A DNA stretch of 11,467 bases from Thermoplasmata archaeon (GTDB lineage Archaea > Thermoplasmatota > Thermoplasmata > UBA184). Where the stretch lies: positions 1 through 11,467 of the forward strand of contig DAHVAA010000035.1 of the NCBI GenBank assembly GCA_027314845.1, given 5' to 3'. The position numbers and the translations under genes are program-made. The notes under the pieces are model-generated. The model was not told the DNA's origin and did not search any database. It saw nothing but the letters and a program-made list of their open reading frames with translations. Positions 6,159 through 11,467 of this stretch are shown here, in pieces (the stretch's first letter is position 1; the number at the start of each line of letters is the position of its first letter).

Positions 6159-6635
6159 TCAGCCGAACATTTCCCAGGTCAGGGTCCGGATAACGTAGCC
6201 GAGCGCGAGGTTCGCGAGGAACAGCTCGAGCTCCGCGGGATAGTCCCGGATCGAGCAGGAACGGAAGCCGAGCTGACCCACGGCAACGGGCTCGGAGCCC
6301 TTGAGGACCGCGAAGCGTCCGGTGAGTCGCTCGTTGATGGTGTAGGTGACGCTCCCGTACACGATCGTCATCGGACCGAACACGGTCGACTGGGTCCGCC
6401 AGTGCTCTTCGCCGATCTGGATCCGTATCTCGTCGCTCTTCGCTCGGTAGCTGACGGTGGCGTAGACCTCGTTCGGCGCTTCGGGCCGGAGCACCACGTA
6501 GTCGGTGGAGAACAGGGCCGCGAGGCGTCGCCCGAGACCGGCCTCTCCGGCTTCGCGCGGGCGGCCGGTCCAGGTCTCGGCCCCCACGCTGATCTCGATG
6601 ACGTTCTTGAGAACCCGCGCGGTCGCCTGGATCAT
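6159..6635 (-). CDS. Conserved-looking hypothetical protein, beta-rich (158 aa)
   Basis: I do not recognise a family with confidence. The protein alternates short hydrophobic stretches and polar turns (for example EVYATVSYRAKSDEIRIQI, and MTIVYGSVTYTINERL), suggesting a mainly beta fold. It ends in a hydrophobic helix-like segment (ELFLANLALGYVIRTLTW, about residues 137-154). That layout recalls the beta-barrel plus C-terminal helix of Tubby/LURP/scramblase-like proteins, but this is an impression only. There is no signal peptide, no Cys cluster and no catalytic motif. Codon use matches the neighbours. The ATG at 6635 is about 33 bases from an AT-rich block (6663-6672) that also serves truD on the other strand. 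Upstream lies truD, divergent; downstream is the MFS gene, convergent, with 36 bases between. Confidence 0.7.
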   Translation of the reverse strand: MIQATARVLKNVIEISVGAETWTGRPREAGEAGLGRRLAALFSTDYVVLRPEAPNEVYATVSYRAKSDEIRIQIGEEHWRTQSTVFGPMTIVYGSVTYTINERLTGRFAVLKGSEPVAVGQLGFRSCSIRDYPAELELFLANLALGYVIRTLTWEMFG

Positions 6636-6662
6636 CGGGCGCTCGAGGCGTAACCGGCCATC

Positions 6663-6672
6663 AAGTAATAAT
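6663..6672. promoter_or_regulatory. Single AT-rich TATA-like block serving two divergent genes
   Basis: AAGTAATAAT is the only AT-rich stretch in the 58-base gap between the divergent starts at 6635 (-) and 6694 (+). Its centre is about 27 bases before the GTG of truD and, on the other strand, about 33 bases before the ATG of the hypothetical gene. Both distances suit leaderless archaeal promoters, so one TATA may be read in both directions. Confidence 0.5.
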
Positions 6673-6693
6673 GACGGTCGGGCTCGACCGACC

Positions 6694-7992
6694 GTGTCCC
6701 TCCCCCCCGAACCGCCGGAGTCGGAGCGGGCGGTCGGCCTCGAGTTCTATCTCTCGAGCACCCCTCCGGCCCCGGGAAGGACGAAGAGCCGGCCCGACGA
6801 CTTTCGGGTCAGCGAGATCTCGAGCTACCCGTTTCCGGACCCCGAGGGGGCCTTTACGGTCCTCCGGGTCGCGAGCCGTGACTGGGAGCAGCACGAGCTC
6901 GGTGCGGCGATTGCCCGGCGGCTCGGCCTCTCCCCGCACGCCATCCAGTGGTCCGGAACGAAGGACCGCCGCGCGGTGACCGACCGGCTCCTGTCCTACC
7001 GAGGGCCGCTCCCGACGGGGGACCTCGGGCTCGCGCGCGTCGAGCTGCGGGAGGCTTACCGTGCGCGGGACGGGCTCGTCCTCGGCCACCACTACGGGAA
7101 CGCGTTCGAGATCCGCGTGGTCGACCTCGGCGGACCGGCCTCGGAGGCCGTGGACGCATTTCGTCGGACCGAGTCCGACCTGCGTTCGGCCGGAGGGTTC
7201 CCGAACCTCTTCGGGCTCCAGCGGTTCGGCGAGGTCCGACCGGTCACGCACGAGGTCGGTCGCGCGCTCCTGCGGGCGGACTCGGCGGCCGCGGTGGAGG
7301 CCTATCTGACCGCCCGCCCGGTCGGGGGGACGCCCGGTGCCGGGGACGACGCGCGGCGAGCGTTCGCCGAGCATCACGACCCGGTTCGCGCCCTGCGAGA
7401 GTTCCCGCACGAGTACCGGTTCGAACGGGCGCTGCTCGAGCGGCTCGCGAAGGGTCAGGACGCGGACCGGACGCTGCGCGCCCTCTCCCGTGACCTGCGA
7501 CTCCTCTTCGTACACGCCTATCAGGCGCTCTTGTTCAATCGCTGGATGAGCCGTCGTCACGAACGCGGCCTGCCTCTGTCGGCACCCTTCGCGGGAGACC
7601 GGATCCTCCGGTTGGGCCGGGACGGGACCGTGAGGAGCCAGGACGCGGTGCCGGTCGCCGTCGACAACCTCGAAGAGTGCCGGGAGCTCGTCGCACGCGG
7701 TCGGGCGATCCTCGCCGGGCCGCTCGTCGGGTATGAGACCCCGGCGGAAGGCGGGGAGAGCGGCGAGATCTTGGAGGGCCTCCTCCGGGAAGAGTCGGTC
7801 GAGCGGTCGAACTTCCGCCTTCCCTCCCACCCCGAGATCGCGAGCCGGGGGGGCTGGAGACCCGTCCTCCTCCCGCTTCCACCGATCGGGCTCACGCCGA
7901 GCCCGGAGGGGGTCGAGTTCCGATTTGCCCTTCCCAAGGGGGCGTACGCGACGGTCTTGCTGAGGGAGTTCCTGAAGCCCGGAGCGACGTAG
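6694..7992 (+). CDS. truD: tRNA pseudouridine(13) synthase TruD (432 aa)
   Basis: TruD/Pus7-family enzyme that isomerises uridine to pseudouridine, classically at position 13 of tRNA. The catalytic motif GTKDRRAVTD is at residues 88-97, with Asp91 as the catalytic aspartate. The N-terminal RPDDFRVSEI (33-42), HHYGNAFEI (132-140), PNLFGLQRFGEVRPVTH (170-186) and the later HAYQALLFNRW are all family hallmarks. The length fits archaeal members, which carry an inserted TRUD domain. I chose the GTG at 6694, because it directly precedes the conserved region and sits about 27 bases after a TATA-like block. An in-frame ATG at 6505 would lie inside the divergent gene and add low-complexity sequence. 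The ATG at 6671 is out of frame. The gene is followed by 78 bases and then a separately promoted ATPase pair. Confidence 0.95.
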   Translation: MSLPPEPPESERAVGLEFYLSSTPPAPGRTKSRPDDFRVSEISSYPFPDPEGAFTVLRVASRDWEQHELGAAIARRLGLSPHAIQWSGTKDRRAVTDRLLSYRGPLPTGDLGLARVELREAYRARDGLVLGHHYGNAFEIRVVDLGGPASEAVDAFRRTESDLRSAGGFPNLFGLQRFGEVRPVTHEVGRALLRADSAAAVEAYLTARPVGGTPGAGDDARRAFAEHHDPVRALREFPHEYRFERALLERLAKGQDADRTLRALSRDLRLLFVHAYQALLFNRWMSRRHERGLPLSAPFAGDRILRLGRDGTVRSQDAVPVAVDNLEECRELVARGRAILAGPLVGYETPAEGGESGEILEGLLREESVERSNFRLPSHPEIASRGGWRPVLLPLPPIGLTPSPEGVEFRFALPKGAYATVLLREFLKPGAT

Positions 7993-8023
7993 TACCCCGC
8001 GGCGCCACCGCTCCAAACGAGCC

Positions 8024-8033
8024 TACTAATACC
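8024..8033 (+). promoter_or_regulatory. TATA-like element for the KaiC-like gene pair
   Basis: AAACGAGCC followed by TACTAATACC resembles a BRE and TATA. Transcription would begin near 8055, leaving a short leader of about 16 bases to the ATG at 8071. No clear Shine-Dalgarno precedes that ATG. An ATG at 8049 is nearer the leaderless position but is out of frame with the conserved protein. Confidence 0.45.
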
Positions 8034-8070
8034 CGAGGGCCGGCTTCGATGACTCGACCGGCCAATTCCT

Positions 8071-8988
8071 ATGGCGACGGATTCTCCGCGACCGTACCTC
8101 TACCCGACCCAGTCGGCGGCGATCCCCCGGCCGACCAACTCGGCCGACCAGCCCCCCCGGGTGCCGAGCGGAGTACCGGACTTCGACTACCTCACCGGTG
8201 GGTTCCCCGCCGGGTCCGTCGTGCTCCTCTTCGGGGAGGCCGGGGCGGGCCACCAGGAGTTCGCCCTGACCTCCGCGGCCCACCTGATGCTGCGCTTCGA
8301 TGAGCCCCGAACTCACCGATTCTACCTCGGCACGGCGAAGGGTCCGTTCCTGTTCCCGGAGTCGGTCGCCTACCTCAGCACGAGCCGTTCGGAGGACCAG
8401 GTGATGAGCGAGCTGCGCGCCGCGTTCACCGGCATCTACCCCGAGACGCTGCACCGCCACCTCACCTTCCGCGACCTCTCCCCGTCGTACTTCGCCGACA
8501 CGGTCGTCCCGAGCGACTGGGCCTCGGTCCGAAGTCCGCTCCTCTCGGGCAGCCCTGCGGCCTTCCGCCCGGACGGGGGCCCGGGTCGCGCGCTGGCCGA
8601 CGCGGCGGAAGCGGCCGGACCGAAGAACCTCGTCATCCTCGACTCCCTGACCGACCTCCTCGTCCGAGAAGGGGTCGGAGCGGGAGACCTCCTCACGCTG
8701 TTGAAGGGTCTGAGGCGGAGGGCGAAGGAATGGAACGGGATCGTCTACCTGCTCCTGTCGGAGGGCGTCGCCCCGGGACCGATCGAGCAGGCGGTGATCG
8801 ACTCGGTCGACGTGGTGCTCCACTTCGCCTGGCAATCGAGCCCGAACCACTCGCACCGACAGCGGACGATGCTCATCCAGAAGTCGATGCCCGTCCTCTC
8901 CCATCTTCCGGCCGAGTACCACGGCCGGTTCGTGATCCGGATCAACGCACTGAACGGGCTGGTGACCACGCAATATGAGCGAGTCTGA
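8071..8988 (+). CDS. Degenerate KaiC-like/HTR-like RecA-fold protein lacking Walker A lysine (305 aa)
   Basis: The sequence SGVPDFDYLTGGFPAGSVVLL (33-53) is the standard entry to a KaiC/RadA-like ATPase domain. The P-loop that follows is GEAGAGHQ (55-62): His61 replaces the nucleotide-binding Lys, and Gln replaces Thr/Ser. The strand that carries the KaiC catalytic Glu pair reads YLSTSRSED, so those glutamates are missing too. Walker B is kept as LVILDSLTDLL, with Asp191. From memory, archaeal proteins annotated as HTR-like or KaiC-like share a GAGH P-loop, so this is probably a family trait and not decay. A structural or regulatory subunit, perhaps partnering the intact ATPase encoded next, is the likely role. 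An insert around 151-173 is Gly/Pro/Ser-rich. Its 3' end overlaps the next gene by 14 bases. Confidence 0.82.
   Translation: MATDSPRPYLYPTQSAAIPRPTNSADQPPRVPSGVPDFDYLTGGFPAGSVVLLFGEAGAGHQEFALTSAAHLMLRFDEPRTHRFYLGTAKGPFLFPESVAYLSTSRSEDQVMSELRAAFTGIYPETLHRHLTFRDLSPSYFADTVVPSDWASVRSPLLSGSPAAFRPDGGPGRALADAAEAAGPKNLVILDSLTDLLVREGVGAGDLLTLLKGLRRRAKEWNGIVYLLLSEGVAPGPIEQAVIDSVDVVLHFAWQSSPNHSHRQRTMLIQKSMPVLSHLPAEYHGRFVIRINALNGLVTTQYERV
8961..8965 (+). promoter_or_regulatory. Shine-Dalgarno GGTGA for the second KaiC-like gene
   Basis: GGTGA matches the archaeal consensus GGAGGTGA and lies 9 bases before the ATG at 8975, inside the end of the upstream gene. It fixes the start of the second gene and implies translation from a shared message. 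Confidence 0.7.
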
Positions 8989-9700
8989 GCTCGCCCGCGG
9001 CCGCATCCCGACCGGGGTCCCGGGCCTGGACGAGATGCTCGGCGGAGGGTTCCCCGCCGGTCACGTTGTCCTGGTCACCGGGCTCCCCGGGACCGGCAAG
9101 ACCTGCTTCGGGCTCCAGTTCCTCGCCTCCGGAGCGACCCGCGGCGAGCGGGGCGTCTTCCTTTCGCTCGAAGAGGACGTCGCGCCGCTTCTGGAGAGCG
9201 CCCGCCAGTTCCGCTGGCCGGTCGACGCCGCGGTCAAGGACGGGACGCTCAAGATCCTCCGCGTCGACCCCAAGGAGACTCGCCAGAGCCTCCACCGGAT
9301 CCAGGGGGAGCTCGGCAAGGAGCTCTTGGCGCTCAAGGCGCAGCGGATCGTGGTCGACTCGGTCTCGTTGCTCAACATGTTGAGCGACGACGAGCCCAGC
9401 CGCCGACAGACCCTGTTCGCCCTCGCCGCCGCCTGCCGGGAGGCCGGCGCGACCACGGTGCTCACCGCGGAGGCAGACCCGGTGCACCCTGGCATCAGCC
9501 GAGACGGCCTCTCCGAGTATGTGGCGGACGGCGTGCTGCTGCTCGAGTACCGCACCGGCTCGGACGGCCACCGGGTCGGCCTCGCCCTGCGCATCCTCAA
9601 GATGCGGCGAACGAGCCACGTGAGGACGGTCCAGCCGTACGTCATCGGACCGAACGGGATTGCGGTGGACGCAAAGGCGGTCGATTTCGGAGGGCCGTAG
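8975..9700 (+). CDS. KaiC-like RecA-superfamily ATPase (241 aa)
   Basis: Single-domain KaiC-like protein with all nucleotide-handling elements. Walker A is GLPGTGKT (36-43), the catalytic glutamate pair is in FLSLEEDV (Glu66-Glu67), and Walker B is RIVVDSVSLL (Asp128). The C-terminal half has RILKMRRTSH, the KaiC-type KMRGT element with Arg in place of Gly, and then PYVIGPNGIAVD. Archaeal single-domain KaiC homologues hydrolyse ATP, often form hexamers and are linked to signal transduction rather than to a known circadian clock. The gene overlaps the degenerate homologue by 14 bases and has its own GGTGA 9 bases upstream, so the two are probably made from one transcript and may form a mixed complex. 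No kaiA or kaiB-like gene is nearby. Confidence 0.9.
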   Translation: MSESELARGRIPTGVPGLDEMLGGGFPAGHVVLVTGLPGTGKTCFGLQFLASGATRGERGVFLSLEEDVAPLLESARQFRWPVDAAVKDGTLKILRVDPKETRQSLHRIQGELGKELLALKAQRIVVDSVSLLNMLSDDEPSRRQTLFALAAACREAGATTVLTAEADPVHPGISRDGLSEYVADGVLLLEYRTGSDGHRVGLALRILKMRRTSHVRTVQPYVIGPNGIAVDAKAVDFGGP

Positions 9701-9738
9701 GCCGAACGCCGGCCGTTCCTCGACCCCTCCGCCGAGCG

Positions 9739-9746
9739 ATTTGTAC
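9739..9746 (+). promoter_or_regulatory. TATA-like element for dinB
   Basis: GCGATTTGTACCC in the 69-base gap after the KaiC-like gene is centred about 27 bases before the ATG at 9770, predicting a leaderless dinB message. It favours ATG 9770 over the immediately preceding in-frame GTG at 9767. Confidence 0.45.
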
Positions 9747-9769
9747 CCCCGACCCTATCCGGCACCGTG

Positions 9770-10969
9770 ATGCCCCCTCCCGAGCCCGGAGGTCGACCTG
9801 GCCGGACCGGGGGCCTTCCGGGTATCCCGACGCCTCCTCCTCCGCCGCCACGGTGGGTGCTCTACGTCGACCTGGACGCGTTCTACGTTTCCTGCGAGAC
9901 CCGAGAGCGGCCCGACCTCGAAGGCAAACCGGTGATCGTGGGGCCCCTGCCGCGCGAAGGGGCGACGCGGGGCGTGGTTCTCTCCGCGAGCTACGCCGCC
10001 CGGGCCTTCGGCGTGCATAGCGCGCAACCGGCGGTCCAGGCCCTCCGGCTTTGCCCCGAGGCGGTGTGGATCCCCCCGGACTTCGCGAAGTACGAGCGCG
10101 CGAGCCGGGAGGTCCTCGCGATCCTGCGTCGGCACTCCGCGACCGTGATCCCGTTCAGCATCGACGAGGCGGCGCTCCTGCTCGACCCTTCGGGTACCGA
10201 CGAGGTCCGGTCGCTCGCGACCAAGGTGCAGTCGGAGCTTCGGGACGAGCTCAAGCTGCCCGCCTCCCTCGGGGCCGCACCGAGCCGCGCGGTGGCCAAG
10301 ATCGCTACCGACCGGGCGAAACCCGGCGGGATCGTCGTCGTCCCTCCCGAGGAGGTCGCCGCTTTCCTGGCCCCGTTGCCCGTTCGTGCGATCCCGGGCG
10401 TCGGTCCGAAGACCGAGGAACTGCTGCGGACCCATGGGATCGAACGGATCGGGGACGTCGCTCGGCTACGGGTCTCCGAGACCCGCCGATGGCTCGGAAG
10501 CTTCGGCGAAGAGCTGGTCGCGCTTGCCCGCGGTGAGCCGCTTCGGGAGCCCGAGGCCGTGAACGGGCCCCGGTCTCGTTCGACCGACCACACGTTCGCG
10601 GCGGACGTCGACCGTTGGGAGGACCTCGAGCCGTCGGTCCGAAAACTGGCCGACGAGCTGGCGACCTCCCTTGCGCGCGAGGGGTTCCGCTACGGCGCCG
10701 TGGGGGTCGCCCTCCGCTGGGCCGACTTCAGCCGTAGTCAGCGCGTCCGTAGCCTTCCCGCCGCCCAAGAGGGTCCGGCGCCACTCCTGGACCAGGCGGT
10801 CCGGCTCGCTCGGGAACTGTGGGAATCCGAGCAGGGCGGACACCGCCGACCCGTCCGCACGCTCTCGGTCCGCGCGGAACGCCTGGCCGAGCGGACGCAA
10901 CGCCAGGCGTCGCTCGATGGGTTCACGACCGCCGCTCGGCCGGGGACCGGGAGTCGGAGCGTTAAGTAG
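9770..10969 (+). CDS. dinB: Y-family DNA polymerase IV (DinB/Dpo4-like), 399 aa
   Basis: Translesion polymerase of the DinB/Dpo4 type. The palm motif YVDLDAFYVSCE puts the first catalytic Asp at residue 34 and the steric-gate Tyr at 39. FSIDEAALLLD gives the Asp132-Glu133 pair. SRAVAKIATDRAKPGG and the thumb-region helix-hairpin-helix RAIPGVGPKTEELL follow, then a little-finger domain from about residue 268 (RSRSTDHTF). Near the C-terminus QASLDGFT (379-386) fits the PCNA-interaction pattern QxxLxxF, as in other archaeal DinB proteins. The protein begins with an unusual leader of about 28 residues rich in Pro and Gly, ending in seven prolines broken once by Thr, before the palm domain. GTG and ATG stand in tandem at 9767-9772; ATG suits the promoter spacing. 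It lies after the KaiC-like pair but has its own promoter-like site. Confidence 0.93.
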   Translation: MPPPEPGGRPGRTGGLPGIPTPPPPPPRWVLYVDLDAFYVSCETRERPDLEGKPVIVGPLPREGATRGVVLSASYAARAFGVHSAQPAVQALRLCPEAVWIPPDFAKYERASREVLAILRRHSATVIPFSIDEAALLLDPSGTDEVRSLATKVQSELRDELKLPASLGAAPSRAVAKIATDRAKPGGIVVVPPEEVAAFLAPLPVRAIPGVGPKTEELLRTHGIERIGDVARLRVSETRRWLGSFGEELVALARGEPLREPEAVNGPRSRSTDHTFAADVDRWEDLEPSVRKLADELATSLAREGFRYGAVGVALRWADFSRSQRVRSLPAAQEGPAPLLDQAVRLARELWESEQGGHRRPVRTLSVRAERLAERTQRQASLDGFTTAARPGTGSRSVK

Positions 10970-11006
10970 GGGCGCCGGGCTCACGGGCGGACCCGTCCGG
11001 AGAGGG
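10962..11006 (+). promoter_or_regulatory. Promoter-like site and ribosome-binding site for the phosphodiesterase gene
   Basis: TTAAGTA (10962-10968) overlaps the dinB stop codon and would place transcription start near 10992. GGAGAGGG (10999-11006) is a good Shine-Dalgarno candidate, 9 bases before the TTG at 11016. Together they support the TTG as start, since no in-frame ATG or GTG lies between it and the dinB stop. Confidence 0.45.
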
Positions 11007-11015
11007 CCGTCGAAG

Positions 11016-11467
11016 TTGAAGGGCGCGCGGGAACGGTCGGCACTGGAGCTCGAGGCCGCCCTGCTCCGACCGGACCCGGTCCTCGGAATCCCGGTGCCGG
11101 ACTACGGCGGTCGTTCGCTCCCGAACATCACGAGCGCGGTGGTCCGCGCCCTCGGTCGGGAACCCCGCGGGTCGCCCTCTCTTCTTCCGCCGCTCGCGCC
11201 CGACCTCGACCCTTTCGAGGGCCGGAGAGCGGAAGGCCCCATCGTCCTCCTGCTCGTGGACGGTCTCGGCTGGTATCGCCCCGGAGTTTCCGCGGGGTTC
11301 GCCGCGGGCGGATTCCCCCGGGCCTGGACGGAACGCCTGCGTCCCCTCTCGAGCGTCTTCCCCACCACGACGACGGTCGCGCTCACGAGCCTTTCCACGG
11401 GAGAGTCTCCGGGCCGTCACGGCGTCGTCGGACACCGGATCTATCTTCCGAAGTTCGGAGCCGTTAC
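11016..11467 (+). CDS. Alkaline-phosphatase-superfamily phosphodiesterase, N-terminal part
   Basis: The frame stays open from a TTG at 11016 to the window edge (150 codons), so the 3' end is missing. Residues 76-86 read IVLLLVDGLGW, the first metal-binding Asp (82) of the type I phosphodiesterase/nucleotide pyrophosphatase fold (COG1524-like). Residues 111-127 read LSSVFPTTTTVALTSLS, which contains the nucleophile Thr, probably Thr119 by analogy with PTKT of NPP enzymes. GESPGRHGVVGH follows, also typical. The preceding LLRPDPVLGIPVPDYGGRSL is a common N-terminal lead in archaeal and bacterial members. They hydrolyse phosphodiester or phosphate-ester bonds in nucleotides or lipids; the substrate is not readable. 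No signal peptide is visible. The TTG is preceded by GGAGAGGG. The gene follows dinB on the same strand after 46 bases. Confidence 0.85.
   Translation, partial: MKGARERSALELEAALLRPDPVLGIPVPDYGGRSLPNITSAVVRALGREPRGSPSLLPPLAPDLDPFEGRRAEGPIVLLLVDGLGWYRPGVSAGFAAGGFPRAWTERLRPLSSVFPTTTTVALTSLSTGESPGRHGVVGHRIYLPKFGAV

Noticed and set aside
4673..6193. 506-codon plus-strand frame starting at GTG
   Set aside because: It overlaps the transporter in another frame; its product is Arg/Pro-rich with no membrane helices, whereas the overlapping frame gives a clear MFS protein.
6505..6693. Upstream in-frame extension of truD from ATG 6505
   Set aside because: It lies inside the divergent hypothetical gene and the promoter gap, and adds Arg/Pro-rich sequence not expected in TruD.
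6661..8016. 451-codon minus-strand frame
   Set aside because: It is antisense to truD, whose motifs are unambiguous; the product is low-complexity Arg/Glu/Pro.
8026..9006. 326-codon minus-strand frame
   Set aside because: It mirrors the first KaiC-like gene and shows only charged low-complexity sequence.
8975..9700. Circadian clock KaiC
   Set aside because: Only one ATPase domain of 241 residues is present and there is no KaiA or KaiB nearby; single-domain archaeal KaiC-like proteins are widespread outside clocks.
1..11467. Mobile element, CRISPR array or defence island
   Set aside because: No transposase, integrase, long inverted or regularly spaced repeats, toxin-antitoxin pair or nuclease is seen; base composition and codon use look uniform throughout.

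Overview
The window is a compact, GC-rich stretch of an archaeal chromosome. It holds nine complete protein genes, one gene cut by each window edge, and almost no spare DNA. Archaeal origin is supported by a Pus7/TruD-type tRNA pseudouridine synthase, a Dpo4-like DinB polymerase with a C-terminal PCNA-binding motif, a pair of KaiC-like RecA-fold ATPases of the kind common in Euryarchaeota, and an XRE-CBS regulator. Many start codons also sit about 25-33 bases downstream of an AT-rich TATA-like block, as expected for leaderless archaeal transcripts. Proteins are Arg-rich but not uniformly acidic, so a haloarchaeon is unlikely; a GC-rich Thermoplasmatota-type lineage is my best guess, not a demonstrated assignment. 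No RNA gene, CRISPR array, insertion sequence or integrase is visible.

Layout, left to right. 1-195 (+): C-terminus of an unrecognised protein. 223-1815 (-): cobalamin-dependent-type radical SAM enzyme, preceded on the same strand by a small CxxC...HxxC zinc-binding protein with an acidic tail (1948-2208). 2364-2942 (+): XRE helix-turn-helix regulator with two CBS domains, convergent with a P1 (S58) self-processing peptidase (2939-3895, -); both genes use one CTAG as their stop. 3985-4566 (+): HExxH zincin of unknown role. About 4683-6122 (+): 12-helix MFS transporter with no ordinary start codon. 6159-6635 (-): unrecognised protein, convergent with the transporter and divergent from truD (6694-7992, +); one AT-rich block lies at promoter distance from both starts. 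8071-8988 and 9001-side gene 8975-9700 (+): overlapping KaiC-like pair, the first with a broken Walker A and no catalytic glutamate pair, the second intact. 9770-10969 (+): dinB. 11016 to the right edge (+): alkaline-phosphatase-superfamily phosphodiesterase.

Most genes look like single transcription units in housekeeping or stress-related roles (tRNA modification, lesion bypass, transport, peptide hydrolysis). The clearest functional coupling is the KaiC-like pair, whose second gene overlaps the first and carries its own GGTGA ribosome-binding site. The zinc protein and the radical SAM enzyme are co-directional and may be related, but a promoter-like sequence lies between them. The items most worth attention are the pseudo-ATPase/ATPase pair, the radical SAM enzyme as a possible membrane-lipid or other C-H modifying enzyme, the single-TATA divergent promoter at truD, and the non-canonical start of the transporter.
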